NCBI RefSeq assembly: GCF_018263925.1
Contig: NZ_JAEVHF010000016.1
Span: forward strand, 1-64,000
From: Kistimonas asteriae
Lineage (GTDB): Bacteria > Pseudomonadota > Gammaproteobacteria > Pseudomonadales > Endozoicomonadaceae
Direction of reading: 5' to 3'
DNA length: 64,000 bases
How positions within the stretch are numbered: the first letter of the stretch is position 1; each line of letters starts with the position of its first letter. A model generated the notes under the pieces. That model had not been told where the DNA came from. It was given only the letters and a program-made list of their open reading frames with translations, and ran no database searches. This document shows, one piece after another, positions 46,801 through 55,749 of the stretch. Both the position numbers and the translations under genes were made by a program.

Positions 46801-49800
46801 TGACTATGTGATTGCACTATTATTTTTTTTAGTGTTGGAATGACTGTTTTTGAAAGTCGTTTCATTTCTGTATCAGGTGATGATGACTGACGAGTATCCG
46901 TTAAAAAATAAAATGGCGTGTCCTCATGATTTACATTAAAGGAAAGGCATAGTGTGTGAATAAGAATGACATGTGACCACTCTTCTGTAGATTTGGAATA
47001 ATACTGACAAAATAATATAAGTCCATTTTGTAATTCATTTCTGGCATCGGTTAAGGATTCAGCAATAAGATGAAGTTTATGTTTTGATATTGGTGTAAGC
47101 TTTTCTTTGTTCTTTGCCATAATCATAGCGATAGAGTCGAACTCGCAATTTATTAATGCCAGTTGGTACAACATTAAATAATGGTCATGCGCTATTGTTT
47201 TATGCTTTCTAGCCAATGATGTTATATCTGTAATGTGTTGAGTAAAAGATGAAATTAAAGGCTCTAATGTTTGAGGGAGTTGGTTAAATTTTTTGTTTGT
47301 GAGCAGCTTTTTTAATTTTTTTATTGTTGCATGTGCGTCGCGAACGCTTCTATTCCGCACTGCATCCTTAAATTCATACCAAGGCTGTTCAGGAACGCTT
47401 TTATGCGTCTGAGAGGCTGGCCGTTGTTGTGGTTCAGCTATAGCGCTTTTGCCTTTCTTTTCAGATGCCGGAGTTTGGGGTTGCTTAGGCCTGACCGTCG
47501 CAGGCGTTTTTTCAATTAGTTGTTCTTTTGGCACTTGCGGCGGAGTTGTTATGGTTGTTTCTGTGATGCTTTTTTCTTTCTGTTCAGGTGACTTGGGTCT
47601 GACCACAACAGGTGGCTGTTCAATAGTCTGTTCTGTTGGTAATGAGATGCCACTCTCATTACTTCGTATGTCCTTGATAGTAGTGTTAGCTGTAGCTTCT
47701 TCGACCTTTTGAGTAACATCAGGCTCTGCAGTGGCAAGTTGCTTCGGTGAGTGTTGCTGCGAGGTCGTGGTAGCTTTTTCAGTCGCGCGTTTTTGTTTTT
47801 GCCGTTGTTTTTGCTGTCGCTTTTGTCTGGATGTCAGGGGCTTCCGAGGTTTTGGCTTGACCACAACAGGTTCAGGTTGCTCTTCTACAGTCTTGTCTGT
47901 TGGTAATGCCGTAGCATCGCTACTACCTATGTCACTTACTCTATCCGCAGTATCTTCCGTCTCTTGAGTAACAACAGATGTTGCTTCTGACGGCTGTTTT
48001 GGCTTGAGTTGATGCGGATCAATGATGACTTCTTCTGTTGGGCTTTCGGTGTTTGGTTCAGATATTGGACTCTGCGGTGACTTAGGTCTTTCTAAAACGG
48101 TGTGTTGCTCATCAGTCTGCTCTGTTGTCCGCTGCAGTGTGGATGCTAAGGCTGGTTCTGTAACGCGCTTTGCTTCTTGGTCAGATACTGAAGGTTTTCG
48201 TGACGTCGGTCTTTCATCAACCGCTTGTTGTTCAATAGCCTGCTCTGTTATTAATGGCGAAGTCTCATCTCTATTGCGACGACTGTCATCTCTTTCACCC
48301 TTATCGTCTTCAGGTTGATCAATAACCCCCTGTATTGTCTGCGGCTCATCCGCTGGTGTTTCGATAGTTTGGTTCGTGTCAGTCGTTTGTTCTGTTGTCG
48401 GAAAAAAGCCGAAAGAGCATTCCGCTTCAACGTTAGGATCCATTTTCCACCAGAGAGGCATTTGTACTATGGGGTTGTTAGCAAACTGATCTGGAGGTGG
48501 TATTACAGTGTCATCAAACTGTACGACATCAGAGGGGAGTAATGGTTTCTCTGGGGGAGGTATACGTGTGAACCATGGTGAGCTAGCTGTCAGTTGATCA
48601 TGTGCGACACCCGGTGAAAGAGGAGCTTCCTCTGGCTGAGCGGGTACGGAAACGAGTTCAGTCGTATCTTCTTCAACGGCAGTATAGTGCTCTGCGTCAC
48701 CTTCATCATCAGCAAAGTATGTCTCATTATCGGTACTGAATACCTCATATGGCTGACCTGAATCGGTAGCGAAGTCAGCGATATTTTCCCCAGGCTGATC
48801 GGTTAGCTCTGAAGTTGCTGGTATCGTCGGGTCTGACTGCAGAGAGCGCCACTGCTGTAGGGTTGAAAGTAATGTTTCGTTATCGGGCTGCTCTTTCTGG
48901 GCGAATATGGGATTGGGGTTTACTACGCTACAGAGCTTTTCTCCCCAGGCAGCCAGAGTGGTACGTTCTTCTGGCGTTAAAGCGCTTTCCAAGGTTCCGA
49001 CATTCTCAATGGAGTCTGCAAATATCTGAGTAAGCGTTTTTATGATGTTCGATTTTGCGATATGGCATTTTGGATTTTCTGCCATCGTCTGAAAAAGCAA
49101 CAAATCTGCAATATCTTCTGCGTGAATAGTTCGCTTTTTTGTTTGAGCGTATAGACGTACTGATTTTCCCCAAACTTTCCAGAGCGCTTCCTGCCAACGA
49201 TCATCTTGGGATAAATCTAAAAGAAAGCGATATTGTTCATTCGAGATACAGGTTTCTTTGTGATTATGCATCAGAGGGATTAAATCATTGTAACTGGTTC
49301 GATCATTACGTAATTGATCAAGCTCCTTAATCGTCGGGACGAAGAAATATACAATTAACGGTTTGCGGAATACTTCTTCTATCTGTTTATACATTAGGTA
49401 AAGTGTTGGCAATGTTTTAATCACATCCTGTATTGCAAGGAGTGGTTTGATGAGAAGGGCTGCGTTTTCAAAACCTGCTCGGGTATTTCGATTGATGGCA
49501 TCCAAGGCTTCCTGTAGACGAGCTGTAGAGTGTTGTTCAAAACCGCTGATATCTTGCGCCACCTCTGCAGCGTCAAGCTCTGGACGTTGGAGAATAGCCC
49601 ATTTTATCTGACAGTCTTGATCCAGTTCAGGATCACAGATAATGTCTTCAATCAAAGGCATCGCCTCCTGAGTCTTGGTTAAATATGGAGATTTTGCCGC
49701 TATTTCTACAATGATGTATTTGACCGTTTTTGATAGAAGGGTATTGATTAATGGCTTAAGATCTGCGTCTTTATTAATGGTTCCAAGCAATTTCTTTTTG

Positions 49801-50930
49801 AAAATAATAAGAATATTTAACCAGTTTACATGGAGGCTGAAATCTCTAGTGTAAGTTATGATGTGCTTTAGTTGATCTATCTCTTGAGTCAACGTGTCAA
49901 CGAAATACCTTAGTTTTGCTGGCCTGACCTTATGGTCTCTAGTCAGAATCCTGTAAGCACTGACATACTTTCGATAGGCTAAGGCTTCTTCAAATGATCC
50001 AGCAGAGAACGTTTCGGGAATGTCAGCATATTTGATGTTATCAATATCAATGTGATAGCTCTCTACTTCTTTTTTTGTCAAAAAATAGTGTACAGGAGAC
50101 TTTTCTCGGAGAAAGTGTTCGAGATCTTCTAGGATTTCATCGGTGCAACCTGTCAAGGGAAGCGGTTTGTTGATATGGACGTGTGTTAAATACCGAATTT
50201 CTGACTTCATGAGACGCATTAGTCTTTTTTTAATACGATCATTGAAAGATGAGCGTTCAGGTGGTTTAACTGGGTGGGCAGGTGGATGCAAATAAGCAAG
50301 AGTAATTATTGTGTATAACTCACGTCTGTATTGATAGATTTTTTTTCCTACATCTTCTTGTTCTAAATATGCAATTGCTTGCTCAAGTGCGTTACCGTAA
50401 ATCGGTGCGATTTCCAGGTTCAACGCTTTGTGGTATCTCGTCTCAAACTCTTTCTCTTTCTCATGTAATGCTTCTGTCTTTTCAACAATCCCTACGCACC
50501 ACTGCACTGGGTTTTCTGCGGTGTTTTCAGCTTCTGACAATTCACGGATGGCGTTGTCAATCCTTTTCACCCAATCAGCAGGAGGTTGTAATGGGGAAGG
50601 CCGTTGTGATTCCGGCATTTCGCGCCTGTCGTCAACTCGGGGTGCTCTGTGATGTGTTGTTGATGCAAATGCAGCGCCTTGGTCACCCCCTTCCTTGACT
50701 GGCGCAATATGATGTTCAGTAATGCTTATTTGGTGAGTAGAGGAGGTTCGGCGGTTGACTGAGTCTGGCGCTGGACCAGAGGCTTGGGCCTCTGCGACAT
50801 GCCTCCTCGCATAGCGAGCGCCCTGCTGTTGTTCGGTTTTGCCTCGTTGCTTATGTGGGTCAGAAAGGGCTCCATCATCCCTTTGTGTGAATCTTGGTTG
50901 TTGCCCAGCGCCTCTGCTTGAACTCGCCAT
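43854..50930 (-). CDS. Giant 2358-aa repeat protein, possible effector with papain-like C-terminal domain
   Basis: No family is recognised over most of its length. Layout: a Gln/Arg/Ser-rich N-terminus without signal peptide (1-120), a helical region (about 130-660), an acidic Pro/Thr/Gln/Glu-rich region (about 680-1200) with repeated TEQTIEQ/RPKSP phrases and a basic run (RQKRQQKQRQKQKR, about 1035), a second helical region (about 1210-1530), then two duplicated ~200-aa modules plus a third degenerate copy (about 1535-2010). The final ~200 residues contain ASCQGWVNSL (Cys2184), AGHFVNMVRS (His2285) and RFIVIDGK (Asp2302), spaced like a papain-like or C39-type cysteine peptidase (numbers counted from the alternative TTG start). 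I use ATG 50930, with AGGAG 8 bases upstream. Confidence 0.75.
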   Translation of the reverse strand: MASSSRGAGQQPRFTQRDDGALSDPHKQRGKTEQQQGARYARRHVAEAQASGPAPDSVNRRTSSTHQISITEHHIAPVKEGGDQGAAFASTTHHRAPRVDDRREMPESQRPSPLQPPADWVKRIDNAIRELSEAENTAENPVQWCVGIVEKTEALHEKEKEFETRYHKALNLEIAPIYGNALEQAIAYLEQEDVGKKIYQYRRELYTIITLAYLHPPAHPVKPPERSSFNDRIKKRLMRLMKSEIRYLTHVHINKPLPLTGCTDEILEDLEHFLREKSPVHYFLTKKEVESYHIDIDNIKYADIPETFSAGSFEEALAYRKYVSAYRILTRDHKVRPAKLRYFVDTLTQEIDQLKHIITYTRDFSLHVNWLNILIIFKKKLLGTINKDADLKPLINTLLSKTVKYIIVEIAAKSPYLTKTQEAMPLIEDIICDPELDQDCQIKWAILQRPELDAAEVAQDISGFEQHSTARLQEALDAINRNTRAGFENAALLIKPLLAIQDVIKTLPTLYLMYKQIEEVFRKPLIVYFFVPTIKELDQLRNDRTSYNDLIPLMHNHKETCISNEQYRFLLDLSQDDRWQEALWKVWGKSVRLYAQTKKRTIHAEDIADLLLFQTMAENPKCHIAKSNIIKTLTQIFADSIENVGTLESALTPEERTTLAAWGEKLCSVVNPNPIFAQKEQPDNETLLSTLQQWRSLQSDPTIPATSELTDQPGENIADFATDSGQPYEVFSTDNETYFADDEGDAEHYTAVEEDTTELVSVPAQPEEAPLSPGVAHDQLTASSPWFTRIPPPEKPLLPSDVVQFDDTVIPPPDQFANNPIVQMPLWWKMDPNVEAECSFGFFPTTEQTTDTNQTIETPADEPQTIQGVIDQPEDDKGERDDSRRNRDETSPLITEQAIEQQAVDERPTSRKPSVSDQEAKRVTEPALASTLQRTTEQTDEQHTVLERPKSPQSPISEPNTESPTEEVIIDPHQLKPKQPSEATSVVTQETEDTADRVSDIGSSDATALPTDKTVEEQPEPVVVKPKPRKPLTSRQKRQQKQRQKQKRATEKATTTSQQHSPKQLATAEPDVTQKVEEATANTTIKDIRSNESGISLPTEQTIEQPPVVVRPKSPEQKEKSITETTITTPPQVPKEQLIEKTPATVRPKQPQTPASEKKGKSAIAEPQQRPASQTHKSVPEQPWYEFKDAVRNRSVRDAHATIKKLKKLLTNKKFNQLPQTLEPLISSFTQHITDITSLARKHKTIAHDHYLMLYQLALINCEFDSIAMIMAKNKEKLTPISKHKLHLIAESLTDARNELQNGLILFCQYYSKSTEEWSHVILIHTLCLSFNVNHEDTPFYFLTDTRQSSSPDTEMKRLSKTVIPTLKKIIVQSHSQGKLFDRERMIKDKPLWNSDERFSHLSIKDLAHFPSLQDFLKFINVITCRIVLDGDGSPHDKNSQTWKVGLLQPLLNELFDKIQSSMNTFNNDETLSIQGILKDIRKVYHLVLREVSNDLNTKLNAVIEELSLFKAGKPVIANENDTPTASKEPQSCETLESKDHSTTPTLSGVDEETTKAKADEDTTRSQSPHETKDTVQDTTGHLAEPELAATQETSTQPEDTLTSTFTSATDSTTGADETSKAPLGSASSSLATSKEALITYDNFGKKRRRKAFRNLIEANFTIDRSQFDQFIENQLVPEDVCIRLADEGETGEFMAYYESWYNSLQQPSPALSAPKEEKPIPSQSESIETFAYKATTSKKPRPDETLESKDHSTTPTVSGAEEETTKAKTEEDTTENQPPQEAQDTAQGITDHDQPTEQPLSETHDVLTQPKDTLPSTLISATDSVSGAQASQAPLVSAPSSDIAAPVESTISYESFGKGRRTKAIHHLKAAGLEINRPLLNQFLEQKLVTEDECIRLADKGEKDDFMAAFKPWYNSVTQPSPETSETKEKKPIASKSESTATVEFEDHRNLNKQLKKAGMHITLTDLSLFIDPSRVDLNDCMLASHGNKEAIHRVKSAYERWKQPSLTAAPATIAKEATVAVAETLTSEEALNNLLQQIKAVKPSPHSPFDQPLTTDICTDGGERTFDKEREKLEYSIEAMRQQVATHDKKAKGTLKTRQKLETMILEYRFNRRSLDETKQAIEQEAKGELQEAMLEKLQTAKPFRQTHLTTEETSELQLYRQGIEILHENRQPSKDYAASCQGWVNSLEYGLSGHGYHQVIGTDEEIEWYTGDKSPVLCWDKPEIRDTHYNVFLHQASPDAFRAAIHRSQQWEHSGAIDSTEQLNGERYVLLRTSPSGEAGHFVNMVRSKATGRFIVIDGKKLNVFPVIHENGEFTDEAYEELGNRNVHVMRMDLIPDDTLEQEFKKCTELLENYR
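44915..45100 (-). repeat. Degenerate third copy of the helical block in the giant gene
   Basis: About 60 codons with the same pattern as the helical block of copies A and B: NKQLKKAGMHITLTDLSLFI, then a Cys-containing turn, and YERWKQPS at the end in place of WYNSxxQPSP. The acidic linker is absent. Confidence 0.55.
45166..45697 (-). repeat. Module copy B in the giant gene
   Basis: About 530 bp, in the same frame and order as copy A: TLESKDHSTTPTVSG, acidic linker, SFGKGRRTKAIHHLKAAG, CIRLADKGEKDDFMA, PWYNSVTQPSP. The start-to-start distance from copy A is about 635 bp. The linker has diverged more than the helical block. Confidence 0.75.
45803..46332 (-). repeat. Module copy A in the giant gene
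   Basis: About 530 bp encoding TLESKDHSTTPTLSG at its start, an acidic Thr/Glu-rich linker, then a helical block FGKKRRRKAFRNLIEANF through ECIRLADEGE-like text to SWYNSLQQPSP. Copy B repeats the same order with many substitutions. Boundaries are approximate. Confidence 0.75.
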
Positions 50931-51476
50931 CAATCTGACTCCTGATGAAAGTATAAAAATACCGTTGTTTCACTGGTGGATATCTTCATCCCCAAACCAT
51001 TCAACGGGCTCAACTGCTTTTGATAGATATCATGGAAGGAAAGTGTGAGATTGTTACTTCATTGTGTTGAGGGCGCTAAATTGATTGCTGGAGATTGAAT
51101 CAATTGTGCACTGCTAAGTGATGTTCAATCTTACGGCAAACAAGAGAAAACCGAAAAAACAACGCTGTATTAACCATTGCATCGGTTAAAGCCTTCAATC
51201 AATTTGTATCCTTGTATGCACTACCTTCTGACTTGTTGTATCCATCTAATTTCAAAAATCAGACTCAATTAATGCGGGTGTAGTTCCTTGAGGGTTAGTC
51301 AAGGCATCTTATTAGTTATTGGCATTGACGTATATTCATTGGTTCAAACGTCATCTTCATGTTTTGGTTTATGAGGGCTGAATTTATCACTATTACTAAC
51401 GATGTTGTTAGTGATGTGTTGTTCGACTTGCCATAGCGTTTGATGGTTTACTGCTAGATACTAAGAGAATTGCGAT
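50931..51476. other. Intergenic region between divergent giant and 591-aa genes
   Basis: About 546 bases, AT-rich, containing both promoters. An inverted repeat ACTAAC-GATGTT-GTTAGT (51395-51412), flanked by ATCAC and GTGAT, lies 65 bases before the ATG of the 591-aa gene and could be an operator. I see no RNA gene or further reading frame. Confidence 0.5.
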
Positions 51477-53252
51477 ATGGAGTTGAAAAGAAGTTACGCT
51501 GATATAACCAGAGGGAGAACCAGCCCGGGGTCTGAGAGAAGTGCTGAGGACAGCGGATCAGGAAACGTTCAGAAAGCACCGGAAACGGCTTCAATACAAC
51601 AGGGGGAAGCAGCAGTTGCCATACATGATCGATCTCAATCGAGAAGGGTGAGTTATGGGCAGCCGCAATATTTGCTGCTTGACCCAGGTGATCTGGTTAA
51701 ATTTATACGCTCTGTAGAAGTTAGAGGTAAGAGTGAGAAGCTGTCTAAAGATGCGTTAATTGGTATGGATGAAAAGGGAGAGTTTACTTTTCATAAAAAG
51801 GCAGGAAAAAGCAATAAATGCATGCTTGACAATTTCCAAAAAGCTTTAGGTTGTTGTTCCTCGCGCCTCTCTGAAATTCAAGATCTACTCTGTGGGTATT
51901 CAGAGGAGTTTGTGAAAATAGCTGATTGTGTTCGTGTCCGGGATTTCAATGCATTCCTAAAAAACACAAACCAATTTCGATCGTTTACAGATTTATATCA
52001 ATATGAAGTTAAGTTGTCTAAACCCTGTTTTGAGGCCTCGTTTAATATTGAGGAGGTTGGTCTCTATTGTAATGGAATAGGTGAGATTCTAAAAGATTGG
52101 TATTCTCCTTTAGAGAATAAGGATGCATACCGGCAATATATAAAAAGCTTTGTCGATAGGAGTAAAGCTGAGTTTCAGGGGAATGAGAGTCAACTGCGCG
52201 TATTGCATCGTGTTCAAAATAATCTGGAAAAGGTTTTGGACTGTGTAGAAACAGAGCGTTTATCTGGTTTGGATAGACCTGAACAACTTACAGAACAGGC
52301 TCCTGCGTTAGAAAGTGAAATCTCAGCACCGGAAGGTGCTGTCGGTTTTCAAAGGCCATTGAGTATGGATACGCAGTCAGAAGATGCTTCTCTTGTTCAG
52401 TCGATGGCCGGTTTGGATATTGATCCAAGAGGGGCTGCAAGTGCAGTAGCAAGTAGTCGTACTTTGGTATGTCGCCCAAAATCTAAAAATACAGGAAGAA
52501 TGCGCTATAAAGTTGATGCACCTCTAGAGGGTTACGATGCCAATCATGTTTTAACGAAAGAAATCTTGTGTGAAGAAAATGCCTTAACCCCTATATTTGA
52601 TTCGTTCAATCTATTCAAGGAAGTTTGTCAAAAGACTGGATCAGACAAAAATGCGTTTGTATGCCTTAATCAAAGTGGGAGAGTGAGATTTGTAAAAAAT
52701 TTATCTCCAGATAATCGAGAAGAATCTCTTCAATTTGGTAAAGCCCTCCGTGAATATGAAGTTTGGGCAAGGGTTATTTTTGATTTTTTTCATTCAAAAC
52801 ATCAATTTTATAAAGCGCCTTTCAAAGATAAGGCGAGACATAATGTACAAGTGCAGGCGTGTCAGTCGCTGCTCAATCGCTATACTACAGTTCCTAAAGA
52901 TCGCAGTATTAAACATCCCTACAGTAGTGTGCTCAGAGCGACTTTTCTTTTGTTCAAGTTAGTTCAAGAGGGAAAGCAAGAGAAGGTGGGGCAGTTTGCA
53001 GGAATATTGGGGAGATTGGTTTCTGCGTTTGCCACGTGGCCTGGTGATCCCGAGAATTCAATTCTGCCTGGCGTCAATCAATCAGGTCCTTTAGCAACCA
53101 TTGCTTCAAGCGGAAAAGTTTATTGCTTTTTTGAAAATGTCTTGAGGCGTTGTCGACGAATGCGACCTGAATGGCACACTCAGTTTGATAGCGTTTGTGA
53201 GCACTTTAACCACTCACTTGGAGAGTTGGGGATTAATCAGCGTTTGACCTAG
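51477..53252 (+). CDS. Unknown 591-aa protein with two similar-looking halves
   Basis: I do not recognise this protein. It lacks a signal peptide. A disordered Ser/Glu/Gly-rich N-terminus (1-60) is followed by a helical domain (about 65-275), an acidic, low-complexity linker (about 280-330), and a second helical domain (about 345-591). Both halves hold a comparable element: KGEFTFHKKAGKSNK in the first and SGRVRFVKNLSPDNRE in the second, each followed by a helix with FxKAL (FQKALGCC, FGKALREY), which suggests an internal duplication. Composition is AT-rich and it is divergent from the giant gene, so the two may be functionally linked accessory genes. Start has AAGAG at a normal distance. Confidence 0.7.
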   Translation: MELKRSYADITRGRTSPGSERSAEDSGSGNVQKAPETASIQQGEAAVAIHDRSQSRRVSYGQPQYLLLDPGDLVKFIRSVEVRGKSEKLSKDALIGMDEKGEFTFHKKAGKSNKCMLDNFQKALGCCSSRLSEIQDLLCGYSEEFVKIADCVRVRDFNAFLKNTNQFRSFTDLYQYEVKLSKPCFEASFNIEEVGLYCNGIGEILKDWYSPLENKDAYRQYIKSFVDRSKAEFQGNESQLRVLHRVQNNLEKVLDCVETERLSGLDRPEQLTEQAPALESEISAPEGAVGFQRPLSMDTQSEDASLVQSMAGLDIDPRGAASAVASSRTLVCRPKSKNTGRMRYKVDAPLEGYDANHVLTKEILCEENALTPIFDSFNLFKEVCQKTGSDKNAFVCLNQSGRVRFVKNLSPDNREESLQFGKALREYEVWARVIFDFFHSKHQFYKAPFKDKARHNVQVQACQSLLNRYTTVPKDRSIKHPYSSVLRATFLLFKLVQEGKQEKVGQFAGILGRLVSAFATWPGDPENSILPGVNQSGPLATIASSGKVYCFFENVLRRCRRMRPEWHTQFDSVCEHFNHSLGELGINQRLT

Positions 53253-53299
53253 ATCGTGGTGCTCTCTTGGTGGGGAGAATGTTGCCGGTATGTTTGTTG

Positions 53300-53968
53300 T
53301 CATCGTCTGGGCATCACTTCAGGGAGATATAATCCCAGATAAGCCTGCGCCGCCCGTCGACCTTCCCGTGCCAGCTCCTCGGTAATATTGCCGTACTCCT
53401 GATAGGAGATGGCATAGACCTTGTCTGCCACCTGCAGGGCGACTGCAAAAATATTGTAGGCTTGCGGTAAGGGAGGAAGTTGGAACAGTTGTTCATGGTA
53501 TTCCCGGATACGGCGCCCAAGCAGGTCATCATGCATATAGTCCGCATGGCGGATGGTGCTGATGACATGCTGCCCCAGAATCAAATCCCGAACATATTTA
53601 TGTTCCCGGTAATAGGCGACAAAACGCGCCTGTAGCTGGCGGGTGATATCCGTCCAGTGAGGAATGGCATCAGTATCCAGCGGCTCATTCATGATGGTGT
53701 CGAACTCGGTGAATATCTCTTCCACCAGTGCACCCAGCAGCACGTCCACTTTCGGGAAAAAGTGATACAGCGAAGATGGGGGAATGCCCGCCTTGTCCGC
53801 TACCTGGTACAGGGACAGATCGCTGATAGTGGTGGTTTCCAGCAACTCACGGGTGGCATCCAGTATGGCCCGTCGACGTTCCAGACTACGCGCTTGTGGC
53901 TTGCGGCGTGTACGGGGAGCGGTGGGTGGAGATACGGTTGCTTCAGCCATGTCGGAGTCTGGGATCAT
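53300..53968 (-). CDS. TetR family regulator (paralogue 1)
   Basis: A 222-aa TetR-type repressor. The helix-turn-helix is in residues about 25-75 (RSLERRRAILDATRELLETT, SLYQVADKAGIPPSSLYHFFPK), and the ligand domain follows. It closely resembles the second TetR at 56493-57173 over its whole length, sharing ARSLERRR, IPPSSxYHFFPK and the C-terminal YGNIT-A-EGRRAA pattern. It follows the pxpBCA operon on the same strand by about 50 bases and so may be co-transcribed with it and regulate it. Confidence 0.9.
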   Translation of the reverse strand: MIPDSDMAEATVSPPTAPRTRRKPQARSLERRRAILDATRELLETTTISDLSLYQVADKAGIPPSSLYHFFPKVDVLLGALVEEIFTEFDTIMNEPLDTDAIPHWTDITRQLQARFVAYYREHKYVRDLILGQHVISTIRHADYMHDDLLGRRIREYHEQLFQLPPLPQAYNIFAVALQVADKVYAISYQEYGNITEELAREGRRAAQAYLGLYLPEVMPRR

Positions 53969-54020
53969 TATAAAATGCCGCGGATTATCGGGTAGCCGCT
54001 TTCCTGTGTCCAGCCATCGG

Positions 54021-54785
54021 TTATTTCGATCGGTCTGTGCAGAAGGGCGGTTGAATGGTGATGCTGTGTTGTGTCAGGAATGCATGAGCTGCCTGGGCGA
54101 AAACCAGTGCATGCGCACCATCACCATGCAGGCACAGTGTGTCTGCCTGTACCGGGATGGTGTCTCCATCGATGGTGGTGACACAACGATTGGCAACCAT
54201 GTCGTGGATTTGGGCCAGCGCCTGTTCATCGTTCTCTATCAGGGCATTGGGTTGGCTGCGGGGCATCAGCTGCCCATTGTGCTGGTAGGTTCGGTCGGCA
54301 AAGACCTCATGCACAACCTTAAGGCCCAGGGTGCTCCCTGCTTTAACCAGTTCACTGCCAGCCAGCCCCACCAGTATCAGGTCAGGATTCAGGTCGGCGA
54401 TTGCCTGGGCAATGCAGCGGGCCAGTGTCGTATCACGGGCGGCCATGTTATACAGCGCACCATGGGGTTTTACATGATGTAATCGCCCGCCTTCGGCATG
54501 CGTAATCGCCGTCAATGCGCCGATCTGGTAGAGCACCTGCTGACGGATGTCAGCTACCGGAATAGACACCTCATGACGTCCAAATCCTGCTTTGTCCGGG
54601 AAGCCGGGATGGGCGCCAATCGCGACATTGTGTGCCAGTGCCAGTCTGACTGTTTCTGCCATCAGGCGTGGATCTCCGGCATGAAATCCACAGGCAATAT
54701 TGGCAGAGCTGATATACGGCATAATGTCTTTATCGTTATCAGCGCCCTCTCCCAGGTCACAGTTGATATCCAGTGTGTCAGGCAT
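54021..54785 (-). CDS. pxpA: 5-oxoprolinase subunit A (LamB/YcsF family)
   Basis: A 254-aa LamB/YcsF protein. Conserved segments are DINCDLGEG at the N-terminus, SSANIACGFHAGDP, GAHPGFPDKAGFGR and VKPHGALYN. With PxpB and PxpC it forms the ATP-dependent bacterial 5-oxoprolinase that turns pyroglutamate into glutamate. I start at ATG 54785, where GGAAGGA lies 9 bases upstream; the open frame extends to 54818 inside pxpC. It overlaps pxpC by 8 bases and is the last of the three pxp genes, the order here being B, C, A. Confidence 0.94.
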   Translation of the reverse strand: MPDTLDINCDLGEGADNDKDIMPYISSANIACGFHAGDPRLMAETVRLALAHNVAIGAHPGFPDKAGFGRHEVSIPVADIRQQVLYQIGALTAITHAEGGRLHHVKPHGALYNMAARDTTLARCIAQAIADLNPDLILVGLAGSELVKAGSTLGLKVVHEVFADRTYQHNGQLMPRSQPNALIENDEQALAQIHDMVANRCVTTIDGDTIPVQADTLCLHGDGAHALVFAQAAHAFLTQHSITIQPPFCTDRSK

Positions 54786-55749
54786 GCACGATGTCCTTCC
54801 ATTTGTATTCTGCTGCAATTCTCAAGCGTTGCAGGTATTGTTCTTGTGTTCTTAGTAGCGACTGAGCGTCGTTCAATTCAATGGGTTCAAAGCGCAGGTT
54901 ATCGCCGGGCTTCATTTGCGCCAGTCGAGGGATGTCGACACGGATCACCTGTCCCATTACCGGATAACCACCGGTTGGCTGACTGTCGGCCATCAGAATG
55001 ATCGGGTGGCCGTCATGAGGCACCTGGACCGTGCCAATGGTGACACCTTGTGTGAGCCTTTCGGTCTGATCTTTCCGGGTAATCGTGGGACCGGTCAGAC
55101 GATATCCCATGCGATCGGAGGCGTTATCAATACCGAACGGCTGGTTGAACAATGCATGCCAACTGTCGTCTGAGAATTGCTCATGATCGGTTGTGGGTAA
55201 GATCCGAACAGGGCGGGATGTAGCGTCGTACATCAGGTCTTGGCTTGGAAACCAGTCAATATCGAGTGTGGGGGATAAGGGGTAAGGGATATAGGGCAGG
55301 TTATCCCCGGTCGCCAGAGATCTACCATGAAAGCCACCGATACCTGCACGCAGGTAGGTACTGGCACTTCTCATGATGTGATCAACATGCAGTCCGCCTT
55401 TTAGTGCAAGATAGCCCCGACAGCCCTGACGAACGGGTCCCAGTTTCAGCGCTTGACCGGCCTGTACGACAACAGGCTGGTAACACGGCACAGGCTGGTC
55501 TTCCAGTCGGGCAGTGACAGTACCCCCGGTCAGACAAATCACGGTGTCAGCATGAAAGCGCAGCGTTGGTCCTGTCAGCGTGTATTCCAGTAATGGAGAT
55601 GACGCCTCATTCGCAAGCATCAGGTTGGCGATGCGAGCTGCCAGGCTATCCATTGCGCCGCAGGCCGGAATCCCAAGATGGCGGAAACCATGACGCCCTG
55701 TATCCTGCACGGTGGTGAGTATGCCGCCATCCTCAATGGTTAAGGACAT
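54778..55749 (-). CDS. pxpC: 5-oxoprolinase subunit C (biotin-dependent carboxyltransferase-like)
   Basis: A 323-aa PxpC/KipA-type protein. Typical segments: IEDGGILTTVQDTGRHGFRH, GIPACGAMDSLAARIAN, YLALKGGLHVD, FGIDNASDRMGYRLTGP, and near the end ILMADSQPTGGYPVMGQV. It shares its fold with the carboxyltransferase-like domain of urea amidolyase and KipA, and acts with PxpB as one unit. Start overlaps the pxpB stop by one base (TGATG), so coupling is tight. The 8-base overlap with pxpA completes the operon. Confidence 0.95.
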   Translation of the reverse strand: MSLTIEDGGILTTVQDTGRHGFRHLGIPACGAMDSLAARIANLMLANEASSPLLEYTLTGPTLRFHADTVICLTGGTVTARLEDQPVPCYQPVVVQAGQALKLGPVRQGCRGYLALKGGLHVDHIMRSASTYLRAGIGGFHGRSLATGDNLPYIPYPLSPTLDIDWFPSQDLMYDATSRPVRILPTTDHEQFSDDSWHALFNQPFGIDNASDRMGYRLTGPTITRKDQTERLTQGVTIGTVQVPHDGHPIILMADSQPTGGYPVMGQVIRVDIPRLAQMKPGDNLRFEPIELNDAQSLLRTQEQYLQRLRIAAEYKWKDIVHA

